From contig CM045997.1 in assembly GCA_025175895.1 (NCBI GenBank), forward strand, positions 106,316,479 through 106,380,478: DNA of 64,000 nucleotides, written 5' to 3'. The translations under genes and the position numbers were made by a program. The notes below the pieces were generated by a model. It was not told the DNA's origin, did not search any database, and saw nothing but the letters and a program-made list of their open reading frames with translations. Below, piece by piece: positions 48,638-59,189 of the stretch. How positions within the stretch are numbered: position 1 is the first letter of the stretch; the number at the start of each line of letters is the position of its first letter. The stretch comes from Wurfbainia villosa. Taxonomy: Eukaryota > Streptophyta > Magnoliopsida > Zingiberales > Zingiberaceae.

Positions 48638-50957
48638 TGTTAGTGTAAATAAGATTCGCATATCTCCACAATAGTATGATATTATCCACTTTGGATCTAA
48701 ACCTGTAGGATCGTTGGTGACGCGCTAGAGGGAGGGGGGCGTGAATAGCGTTTCTTGTTCGTTTGATAGAAATTGATTATGCTTGTCTACAATTAGGTTA
48801 GTACACAGCGGAAATAGAAAGTATAATACGAATACAAGCACGAATGCACAAGAATACAATCAACACAAGAGGCACATGATGTAATGTGGTTCGAAACCCT
48901 AGTTCCTACTCCACGGGACGAGCTCAATAGCGAGCTATAGTGATGCCCACCACCACTATCAAATATCTCCTTCTCGGTGACACACCGGAGGTAAAAAAAA
49001 CCTTTTACAATGATTCTTACAACAATAAGAAAGATATACAACTAAATACAAGCAATTACACTAGCATATGAATACAAAGTAAAGAAAACATTTTACAAAT
49101 GAGCTTTGATTGCTTGATCACGCTTTGGTTACTTTGGATAGCTTGGAAGGTTTGGAAAGCATCAACTTATCCCCTTCAAGATCACCAAGAACCGGCATCC
49201 ATCGCCTCCTCTTTGAGCTCCATTTAAAGTTGCGTCTAAGGTTGATCTCCGCCAATCAATCGACTGTTAGAAGGCCCAGTCGACTACTCATAGAGTTGTT
49301 GCCCCTGCAACGGACTAATCTACGTCAGATTAGGACACACCAATACCGATCGACTATCACCGACCGACATAGCCATCGATCGACTACGAAGAAACTTTAC
49401 GTACTCATGTTACGCAACCAACGATTGGCGCCCTTCATATGATCAGAATGCGCCGCCATCGATCATTATCCAGTCGGAGTCAAGCGTTGCCAAGCGATCG
49501 ACTCCCATCAATCGACTGGTCATAATCTCAGTCGATTGTGCAGAATCGACTCGGCTGCCAAGTGTCAAAATATTTGACCAGTCGAATGGTCCATAATTCC
49601 AGTCTACTGATAAACCTCAACCATGAAGTTTACCCTAAGTATGATGCCCTCATACTTGCTAGATCACTCTTAGCCTAGACCTAAGCCTTCTAGCCACCTC
49701 CATCAACCTCACGCATATTGGATCCCTCCAAGTCATCCATGACTTGTTCATCCATACGCTAGTCTTCAGATGCTTCTATCGGCTATTGTCATGTTAACTG
49801 GGTCTACACTGCCAAGGTACATTTGGGCTTACGCTGCTAAGACACACGCTTGGACTTTACGCCGCCAAACATTGGATTTATGCTGCCAAGACTACCGCTT
49901 GGACTTTACGCCATCAAACATTGGACTTATGCTGCTAAGACTACCGCTTGGAGTTTACGTCGTCAATATCACATCCTTGGACCTCCCAAATGTCAAGATC
50001 CATTTGGACTTATACTGCCAAGACTTCACCCTTGGACTTTACGCTGCCAAACATTGGACTTATGCTACCAAGACTCCACCCTTAGACTTTACACTGCCAA
50101 TATTATACTCTTGGACTTTCCTTGTCAACCCATGTTGGAGTTTCTAATTGCCAAGACTTCACCCTTGGACTTTCCATTGCTAAGTACCCAAGACTTAGAC
50201 TTTTCCATGCCAAGTGTCCCACTTGGACTTCTCCATCATATGGTCAACCCCAATGGTAAACTCATCGTCAAACATCAAAACATTACTCGAGTCTAGTCAA
50301 TCATGACCTAGGCTGATTGCACCAATAAAACCCTCATGGTTTTATTTTTGGACTATACCCAAAAGACCTTATACCAATGAATATATCTTTTCATCTTATA
50401 AGCACATGATCTTTTCCATGTCTTACCAATGTGAGACTTTGATTGTATTCCCAATAATCCCTCCTCAAACGAAGAACCACATTAGACCCCCCCTCAAGTC
50501 TATCCGTCCTCAAAGGACTTTCTCTGTTTGATGTCTGATCCTCAACCCACCAGGACTTCTTGTCAATTATCTAGTCCTCCTAATCTAGTTGGACTTTTAC
50601 GGTTGTCGACCTTTACGATCCAATCGACTTTCGCGATTGTCGATCCTCGACTCAACCGGACTTCCATGCAGTGTATGGTTCTTTTGATCCGGATATAGGA
50701 GCCTCACTTTCTTAGTTCGAGGTGCATGACTTGACATGGATCATGACTCTGATACTAATTGTTAGTGTCTATAAGATTCATATATCTCCACAATGACATG
50801 ATATTGTTCACTTTGGACTTAAACCCTCATGGTTTTATTTTTGAGATATACCTAAAAGGTTTTATACTAATGGAGATATTTTTCATCTTATAAATACATG
50901 ATCTTTTTTATGTCTTACCAATGTGAGACTTTAATTGTATTCTCAATACTCCCAACA
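48638..50957 (-). mobile_element. TRIM-like element, one LTR split by a solo LTR
   Basis: 5' LTR (minus strand) at 50760-50957, about 198 bp, TGTT...AACA. Next to it on the minus strand is AGTATCAGAGTCATGATCC, a tRNA-Met-type primer site. The interior is only about 290 bp (50467-50759) and has no protein. The 3' LTR is 48638-48703 plus 50328-about 50466, interrupted by the solo LTR 48704-50327. Flanks CAATC (48633-48637) and CAATA (50958-50962) are a near-match 5-bp duplication. The short LTR, tiny interior and lack of genes fit a TRIM. Confidence 0.82.
48704..50327 (-). mobile_element. Solo LTR (1,624 bp) inside the TRIM LTR
   Basis: Bounded by TGTAGGATCG... and ...TTGCACCAATA with the exact 5-bp duplication AAACC at 48699-48703 and 50328-50332. 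It is the reverse-orientation relative of the 51221-57930 LTR: its right end reads CGATTGCACCAA-like in reverse, 49790-50240 carries GCTGCCAAGAC and CTTGGACTTTAC words (reverse of GTCTTGGCAGC and GTAAAGTCCAAG), and 49250-49620 carries CAGTCGACT-type palindromes. No internal domain remains, as expected after LTR-LTR recombination. Confidence 0.92.
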
Positions 50958-51220
50958 CAATATACTATAGGCAACTAAGCAGGGCAATATTATCTTAAGA
51001 AAATAAGATTTTGTCTTCACCTCAATCTTAAAATACTTATCTGTAGGGATAAACTTACCCAAGGAATGTGTTGTTATTCAAAAAGATGACTTGATGATCG
51101 ATAAAATTAAGTTTGTGACAACGGTACCAAAAAGGTAAGTCTATTATCCAAAGGGGCATCTTAATAATAGAAAGGGTGAGTTGAAAGTATAAATAAGACA
51201 AAATCCGTATTACCATATCG

Positions 51221-52788
51221 TGTTGGTGCAATCGGCTCAGGTCACGATTGACCAGACTCGAGTTTAACTCAAATAGTATTTTGATGTTTGACAGTGATGT
51301 CTGACAATGTGTTAGAGAGATTGTTATTGCAATCGACCCGGGTCATGATTGACCAGACTCGAGTGGTATTTTGATGTTTGACGATGGTTTGACCATTGTC
51401 ATGGAAAAAGTCTAAGTCATGGGTCTTAGCAAGGGAAAGTCCAAGCTTGAGTCTTGGCAATTAGAAAGTCCAACATGGAGTTGGCATGGAAAGTCCAAGG
51501 GTGTAATCTTGGTCACGTAAGTCCAAGGGTATAATCTTGGTGGTGAAAGTCCAAGTCATGAGTATTTGGCATTTGGGAAGTCCAAGGGTTGATATTGGTG
51601 GCGTAAAGTCCAAGGGTGGAGTCTTGGCAGCATAAGTCTAATGGTTAATGGCGTAAAGTCCAAGCAGGAGTCTTGGCAGCGTAAGCCCAATGTGCCTTGG
51701 CGGTGTAGACCACATTAGCATGGCAATAGCTGATGGAAGCACCTGAAGGCTAGCGTATGGATGAACAAGTCATGGATGACTTGGAGGTATCCGATAGACG
51801 TGAGGCTGACGGAGGTAGCTAAAAGGCTTAGGTTTAGACTAAGGGTGGTCTGGCAAGTATGGGGGCACCATACTTGGGGTTAAACCTCATGTTTGAGGTT
51901 ATCGATTGACCGGGGCTTTATACCGGTCGGATGGTCAAGTGCTTGACACTTGGAAACTGAGTCGACACTCAGCAGTCGACTGGGATTATGACCAGTTCGA
52001 CTGCTGTGAGTCGACTAGTGCTCGACTGCGATTTAGGGTCAAAAAAGCCTTGGCAGTCGACTGCTCATTGGAGCAGTCGATTGATGGTTTGGTCGCGAGC
52101 ATAGAACGCTCGGTAGCCGACTGGGCAGTCGGCTATGGGTGTTGTTAGTCGATTGACTATGTTAGCAGTCGATTGCCAAGTGATCTGTTGGAACTTTTCC
52201 AGCGTGGATCAAGTCGTTATCTCACAACAACAGTGTTATCAGTCGAACTGATGATGTTGGCGGTCGACTGCCAGGAGGAAATCTAGCCCGATACAGGTTA
52301 AAAGGAGTTGTTCATGAGAGAGTTCGCCAATGGTTCTTGGGGAGGCTTCTTGAGACATTTTGAAGGCGAATTGCAGGTACATTTCAGGATCCTTCAAGCT
52401 CATCCAAACAACCAACAAGCAAACGCTCAAAATCTTAGTTTGTAAAATGCTCTTTACATTTCATTCATATTTTACTTGTATTTCTTTGTATTGCTTTTGT
52501 AATCATTTGTACGAGATTTCTCTACCTCTGACGTGTTGTTGAGAAGGAGTTATTGATTAATGGTGTGTGTTTGCATCGCTAGGGCTCGTTCGAGCATAAT
52601 CCATGGAGTATGAACCATACGATTTCGAACCACGTTATATCGTCGTGTTGTGATTGTGTTTGTGCATTTTGTATTATATTATTTCTATTTATGCTGCGTA
52701 TAACAAGTTTTGTAGCAAGCACAATCGAGATCCATCTTCGAAGATGAAACACTATTCACCCCCTCTAGCGGGCGCATAAGTCCTAACA
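51221..52788 (+). repeat. 5' LTR of the gag-only element
   Basis: TGTTGGTGCAATCGG... to ...GCGCATAAGTCCTAACA. Contains a degenerate array of AAAGTCCAAG...TCTTGGCAGC words (51400-51720), a cluster of CAGTCGACTG palindromes (51960-52280) and the FGCCACGTTA-like 3' block at 52620-52660 (CGAACCACGTTATATCG). Its start is itself partly duplicated: the GATTGACCAGACTCGAG unit appears at 51248 and 51348. Confidence 0.93.
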
Positions 52789-52790
52789 AG

Positions 52791-52802
52791 TGGTATCAGA
52801 GC
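52791..52802 (+). promoter_or_regulatory. Primer-binding site, tRNA-iMet type
   Basis: TGGTATCAGAGC, two bases after the LTR end, is the standard complement to the 3' end of plant initiator methionine tRNA. It is intact here, unlike TGGTATCATAGT in element A. Confidence 0.9.
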
Positions 52803-52854
52803 GAGGTCAATCTTCAAGGATTAACAACCAAGAGAGCACCACTAAAGGAACAAG

Positions 52855-54534
52855 ATGGAATTTGAAGGAAAATTAGGATGAGATATCAACACACCTCCAC
52901 CGTACGACCAAGAGGCATGGAGGGCGAGAATGGAGACATTCTTGATGATGAACATAGAGGATTGGTTCATCATCATGGAAGGTTTTGAACCCTCTAGGGA
53001 TAAGAAGGGAGATGTCTTGAAATTGAAAAAGTGGACCCAAGAGCAACATCAAAAGTTCAAGACCGAAGTTAAGGTAACAAAACTTTTAGAAGATTTGATA
53101 CCTAATGATATTTTGTCTAGACTAGGTTAATATCAAAATGCCAAGGAACTTTAGAGCAAATTGGCAAAGTTCCATGAAAGTCTATCACCGGTCCAAGAAG
53201 AAGAAGAAGAAGATGAGTGCTCATCCTCTCAAGCTCAAGAAGAAGCAAGCACATCTTCATCCTAAGAGCTTGAGGATTCGGAGGTTGATAGGGAATCAAC
53301 ATCCGGATCGAAAGAGGAAGAAGAGATGGAAGAAACCTCCACTTCAAGGTTTGAGGGGGAGGAGAGACCATCTACTCTAGAACAAGGGCAAGCGCAAGAA
53401 GAGCCATCTACTTCCGGGAGAAGTGATGAACAAGCTCAAGAGGCCCTTTCCACCACTATTGACTTAGGTAACTCAAGCACATTAATTCAAATTAAAAATC
53501 ATATTATGTGTTTTGAGTGTAGGGAATATGGACACTATAAGAGCAAGTGCCCTAAGAAGGTTAAGAAGGCTCCACCGGTGCCAAAGGTCAAGGAGACCGG
53601 AGCCTCAACCATCAAGAGCAAGGAGCACGTAGTGTGTTTAAAGTGTCATCAAAAGGGGTACTATAGAAGCCAATGCCCTAGGAGAAAAGAGGGAGCATCA
53701 CATGTAGGGTGAGCCTCTAAGGTAAACCCTAAGGTAAAATTTATTAATTCTTTAATCTATAGGCAAAATCATGTTTTTAATTCACTTACAATTCATCATG
53801 AAAACCATGCTAGTAGAAATAATAGATTTTATTGTCTAGGAGCTAAAAATGTCCACTTTGGGAATAAGGAGAAATTTGAGACTAATGTTCTTAAAACAAT
53901 ATTACCTAGGGAGTCTATTAGAAAAATAGAGAACCATCTAGGCCTTAATGTTAAGAAAGATCGACATATGCCTAGAATGACCAAATCAATTCAAAGAAAT
54001 AATAGGCCCACAAAGATTGAGAAATTAGAGCTAGAGAACCAAATCTTGAGGTCAAGACTTGAGAAATTGGAGAAGGCTCTTGCAATAATGACAAATCAAA
54101 TGCAAATATCAAATGGTCAAACTCTAGGGTCTAGGAGTCAAAGTCAAAGGACTAGAAAACAAGAATCATTCAAGGGCAAGCAAGGTTTGGGTCACAAACC
54201 TAAGCCAAAAAAGACCTATCATAATGTTCCATTCGATTATGGAACTAGTACTAGGTCTAGGAAAATCAAGGTCAATATGGATGTCATCCCTAAGGTTGAC
54301 CAAGGTAGATTCCTAGTGGCTAGGATTTCAAGGAAACCTAGGGAAGCCACTAAGAAGGTCAAAGGAAGAGTTACCTCTAGAGCTGACCTAGGCAAGACCC
54401 AAATGATCAAGGTTTCAAAGCCTAGGAGGGTCATTAGGAGGGTATATAGGGAAGCTATCCCTAAAGAATACCTAGTAAATCCAAGGAGCTCCAATAGGTA
54501 TTGGGTTTCTAAGAGTGTGATCGATTCACGTTAA
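52855..54534 (+). pseudogene. gag-like frame of the gag-only element, five in-frame stops
   Basis: One reading frame runs about 560 codons from ATG 52855 to TAA 54532 and is stopped at 52879, 53128, 53152, 53263 and 53710. Order: AWRARMETFLMMNIEDWF (copia-like gag N-terminus), WTQEQHQKFKTEVKVTKLL, a Glu/Ser-rich linker, two zinc knuckles (CFECREYGHYKSKC intact; CLKCHQKGYYRSQC with Tyr for His), and a separate C-terminal part with a predicted coiled coil (KLELENQILRSRLEKLEKAL, about 54020-54080) followed by a basic tail. The C-terminal coiled coil is not usual for plant gag and is shared with element A (RELEKEIKP near 5950). Confidence 0.85.
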
Positions 54535-56340
54535 ATGGGTTTAAGTGTGTCAACCTTAAATGGATAGGTAGTTAACCTAACCATGGTAAAGGTGATATTT
54601 TAGGTCATTTCCAAGGTAATTGGGTACTTTAGAAATAAGGATGATTTTTATATCCTAAAGATTTTTAGGATGTGCTAATACAATTTATGGAAGTTGAAAA
54701 ATCAATCAAATTGGCACAATTAGGGTTAGAGGTCATAGTGTGTCATTTTTTATTTTTGGCACACTTGGAAGATAAATGGTAATACAACAAAATGAATTTA
54801 ATCATAACAAATGACAATTAATATTAAAACTTAGGTATTATTATACCTTTATATTTTATTTGTCATGATTGATTTATCATATACCATGTCATGACATCAT
54901 ATCTATTTTATCATATAAAATGTCATAATCAATTTTAAGGTTTAATATCATGTATATTTAGATTTCATCTTTATGTCATAGCATCATGATCATTGATCTT
55001 GTTTATTTATGCTATCATTTATGCCATGATCATTCATGCATTTAAAGTAATTAAAATTGATTTAAGGACTATGACATGACTTGAAGTTCCATGTATAAGG
55101 GAATCAAGTAGAGTTGCCTTAGAAAATATATAAAATTCTAGTTTAAGATGAATTAAAATCCACATCTCACATTACATTGACATGTATGTGTATTGATACA
55201 CCCTAGATACATGTGAGATGATAGAAAATGAGTTAAGTTCAAGGTGCATAGTTTTTGCATCTAGATGAACTCAACCTCATCTTATATTATTGAGGGATCA
55301 TTGGGAAAGCTAATGTACAAGTTATGTGCATTGAGCCCAAAGAACATGATCCAATATAAGGGTTTAAAATCATTTTAAAATCACTTTGAAAAACCTTGGT
55401 GCAACCTATCTTTTGATAGAAGTTACCATTGATAGAGTTGATACAAAGTGAGCCCAAAACAATGAAGTTTTTCTCACTTTTGAACTTTGTATCAAACTCA
55501 CTATTTTATGAGTAAATTATTTTCCACATATTTTTCACCCATTCTATTACTTATAAATAATGTACGTATGAATTTTCATGATTTTTCAAAATACGTAGAA
55601 TTACTTATGCTTTTTCAAAACTCGATTTCTGAAACTGAAATTGGCGATTGATTATCGATCACGCCACTTAATGGCGATCGATTGATGAATAATGATCGCT
55701 ATTGTAAAGTCGATTATCGAGTTGATTTCGAGTAAATAAGGATGTTTAGTTCATGTTTCAGCTATGTTAGGGTTCCCTAACTGCTCATAACCCTAGGATA
55801 TGCTTTGGAAAGCATTGGAAATGGTGAAAATCCATTGGATATGGATTATGAGAGTTATTTCGGGTGTGTATCAATTTAAGGTGAGTGAAAGTTCAAGTTT
55901 GAACTTTTAACCTTAATTTTGATGGTTTAGAGTGCCTATAAGCTTAGGAACTTCCCAAGGACATTGTTGGTGCAATGGTCAAGGGAGAGCAAGACTTTAG
56001 GGGGAGGTTATCCATCTTGGGATGATGGATGTATATTCTTCCTTGTAAGGGGGAGAATGTAGAGAATTTTAGAGAAGTTAGGATTGTCTCTCTTAAGTAA
56101 TATGAGACTTATCACTAGAAAAATTGTAGGCATCCTAGATGTTTTTGGACCAAGGGAGAGATTGTAAGATCTCATTGGGATATGAGACATTGACCTCCTT
56201 GGGGAGAATCTTTTGATGTATGTCAAAAAGGGAGAGAATTTATGAGATTACCAATTTAGGATAATTGGTAAGGAGATTTGAGTTAGGTGGGCCTAACTAA
56301 AAGGTGTTTGGTTTTTATCAAACATCAAAAAGGGAGAGAT
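54535..56340 (+). other. Long non-coding 3' interior of the gag-only element
   Basis: AT-rich, no pol domain in any frame, a weak CATGATCAT/ATGTCAT-rich zone at 54840-55060, and an R/K-poor purine-rich end leading to the polypurine tract. The same region in element A (6341-8100) is similar, so emptiness here is a family trait and not a private deletion. Confidence 0.7.
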
Positions 56341-57930
56341 TGTTAGTGCAATCGGCCAGGTCACGATTGACCATACTCGAGTAGTGTTTTGATGTTTGAC
56401 AGTGATGTCTGACAATGTGTTGGGGAGATTGTTGGTGCAATCGACTCGGGTCATGTTTGACCGGACTCGAGTTTGACTCGAGTGGTATTTTGATGTTTGA
56501 CGATGGTTTGACCATTGTCATGGGAAAAGTCCAAGTCATGGGTTTTGGCAAGGGAAAGCCCAAGCTTGAGTCTTGGCAATTGGAAAGTCCAACATGGAGT
56601 TGGCATGGAAAGTCCAAGGGTGTAATCTTGGCCACGTAAGTCCAAGGGTATAGTCTTAGCGGTGAAAGTCCAAGTCATGGGTATTTAGCATTTGGGAATT
56701 CCAAGGGTTGATATTGGCGGTGTAAAGTCCAAGGGTGGAGTCTTGGCAGCATAAGTCCAATGGTTGGTAGCGTAAAGTCCAAGCGGGAGTTTTGGCAGCG
56801 TAAGTTCAATGTGTCTTGGCAGTGTAGATCACATTAGCATGACAATAACTGATGGAATCATCTGAAGGCTAGCGTATGGATGAACAAGTCATAGATGACT
56901 TGGAGGGATCCGATAGGCGTATGACTGACGGGGGTGACTAGAAGACTTAGGTCTAGGCTAAGGGTGGTCTGGCAAATATGGGGGTACCATACTTGGGGTT
57001 AAACCTCATGTTTGAGGTTATCGGTTGATCGGGGCTTTATACCGGTCGGATGGTCAAATTCTTGACACTTGGCAACCGAGTTGACACTCGATCGGATCGA
57101 TTATGACGATTCGGCGCGTGAGTCGACTAGTGCTCGATGCGGTTTAGGGCGAAAAAGCCTTGTGATCGGCTCATTGGAGCGCGATCGTGATAACGATCGG
57201 CCCGACATTGATGTCAGTCGACTGATGGTTTGGTCGCGAGCACAGAATGCTTGATAGCCAACTGGACAGTCGACTACGGGTGTTGTCAGTTGACTGGCTA
57301 TGTTGGCAGTCAACTGCCAAGTGATCCGTTGAAATTTTTTCAGCGTGGATCAAGTCGTTGTCTCACAACAACAATGTTATCAGTCGAACTGATGATGTTG
57401 GCAGTCGACTGCCAGACAAAAATCTAGCCCGATGCAGGTTAAAAGGAGCTGTTCGTGGGAGAGTTCGCCAATGGTTCTTGGGGAGGCTTCTTGGGGTATT
57501 TTGAAGGCGAATTGCAGGTGCATTTCAGGGTCCTTCAAGCTCATCAAGCAACCAACAAGCAAGCGCTCAAAACCCTAGTTTGTAAAGTGCTCTTTACATT
57601 TCATTCATATTTTGCTTGTATTTCTTTGTATTGCTTTTGTAATCATTTGTACGAGGTTTCTCCACCTCCGACGTGTTGTTGAGAAGGAGTTATTGATTAG
57701 TGGTGTGTGTTTGCATTGCTAGGGCTCGTTTGAGCCCAATCCGTGGAGTATATATCATACGATTCCGAACCACGTTAAATCGTCGTGTTGTGATTGTGTT
57801 TGTGCATTTTGTATTGTATTATTTCTATTTCCGTTGTGTATAATAAGTTTTGTAGCAAGCACAATCGAGATCCATCTTCGAAGACGAAATGCTATTCACC
57901 CACCCTCTAGCGGGCACATAGGTCCTAATA
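56341..57930 (+). repeat. 3' LTR of the gag-only element
   Basis: TGTTAGTGCAATCGGCC... to ...GGGCACATAGGTCCTAATA, the last two bases mutated from CA to TA. It parallels 51221-52788, except near 57060-57200, where CAGTCGACTG sites of the 5' LTR are missing or replaced by GATCG-type words. Confidence 0.92.
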
Positions 57931-58711
57931 TATCGAACTCCATCTGGTCGAACTATCGACTCATTGTCAAGTTAACTAATCAGATCTAGACTATTGGATC
58001 AACATCGATAATCTCCAATAATATTGTTGATTATGGTGACTGTGCGGCTTACTCCTATTGAACATAAAGTCAATGAAAAGCTTTTAATGGAAGTGTGAAC
58101 CCATCTGACTAAACCAGGAACTAGCAAGAAGAGGCACATTAACAATGACCTAAATCAAATGGTCTAGGCAGGGGCGGATCCCAAATTTTAAATTTGGAGG
58201 GACCGTGATGCTACTTAGATTTTTCTCTCTTCGATCTTGTGCCACCGAAGAGGGGTTCTCTTCGACCGTATCAGTAAATATTCTGAAAAAATTAATACAT
58301 ATTAAACCACCGCCGCTCTATCCGGCGGTGGCCCTCCGATGCTTAAGTCAGAATTTTCATGGATGAAAGAAAAAATATTAAATATAGTAAAAGTAATACT
58401 GAGTAAAAAGAAGAGAACTTATCTCATGCGTAGCTAGAAACATATAAGAGACTGTGAAAGAATATTTAGATAATACCAGAAGAAGAAGAAACCGTCAGAT
58501 AGCTAGAAAAGAAATGTCAGAAAAAACCACGGGAGATCCTCCATGATAATTAAACATTTTAATCCAAATCATGTTGCTTGTGCGGGAATACCACATTAAC
58601 CTCTCTATTGAAACCAACAATCAAAGACACTGGGACCCATCCTTGTTTGTCCATATTCTGTCTCAGATAAACATCTATGCACAAGTCTTCTGCACTGAAA
58701 TAATAATTTAT

Positions 58712-58986
58712 CTACTTCACTAAATTGGCACTCTGTGAATCAATAGCTGGAATAAACATTTGAGGAGGCACTGCTTGATGAGGTATGAAGGGCACATCTC
58801 CCGGAGGTGGTGCAAGATTTGACTTTGAGCTCTTGGTGCAGATGCTTGTAGTGATTATCTTCAGCAAGCTTCTCCTGCTTAGAACTTTCCTAGCCCCAAG
58901 CTTTTCGTTGTGACATTTACCAATTTTTGAGCTATTGTGTCGGGCTCTTACTTCATTCCATGGGCCAATATTTCTCCCATATCGGG
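58712..58986 (-). CDS. Unrecognised exon-like segment inside the ZMYM-type hAT element
   Basis: An acceptor TGGTATGCAG|CC at 58987 opens a 90-codon frame ending in TAG: RYGRNIGPWNEVRARHNSSK, KVLSRRSLLKIITTS, a proline-rich part with PPPGDVPFIPHQAVPPQMF, and ending NLVK. It has neither transposase motifs nor the AT bias of the element, and lies between the transposase stop and the left terminal repeat. A second frame over the same bases gives KQEKLAEDNHYKHLHQELKVK, which is helix-like, so the true frame is uncertain. It may be a captured host gene fragment. I do not recognise a family. Confidence 0.35.
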
Positions 58987-59189
58987 CTGCATACCAAGTG
59001 ACAAAAATAATTATTATACATGGTATATAAAGAACTTTCATTAACATAAATACAATAATTAAAATAATAAATAGAATATACAAAATTAATATTAGTATAT
59101 TATAAAAAAAATAAATTAAAAGTTCCTTAAAAGATATTTTAATTAAGTATCAAATACAATTCTCTAACTAAAAGGAATTGATGTTCTTT

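Larger units (their letters stand above)
51221..57930 (+). mobile_element. Gag-only LTR retrotransposon (6.7 kb)
   Basis: LTRs 51221-52788 and 56341-57930, flanked by the perfect 5-bp duplication TATCG (51216-51220 and 57931-57935). The primer site TGGTATCAGAGC (tRNA-iMet) starts at 52791; a purine tract AAAAAGGGAGAGAT precedes the 3' LTR. The 3.55-kb interior holds a gag-like frame (52855-54534) and then 1.8 kb of sequence with no protease, integrase or reverse transcriptase. It is therefore non-autonomous, of the kind described in plants as TR-GAG or large non-autonomous elements. The two LTRs are clearly alike but differ by many substitutions and local rearrangement near 57060-57200. Confidence 0.94.

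Noticed and set aside
49770..50296. Overlapping 125- and 148-codon ORFs
   Set aside because: They translate the degenerate CTTGGACTTTACGCTGCCAA array of a solo LTR, and the same happens in reverse at 56318-56678. No protein family is indicated.
54237..54494. 85-codon minus-strand ORF with hydrophobic residues
   Set aside because: It is the antisense of the basic gag tail at 53968-54534.
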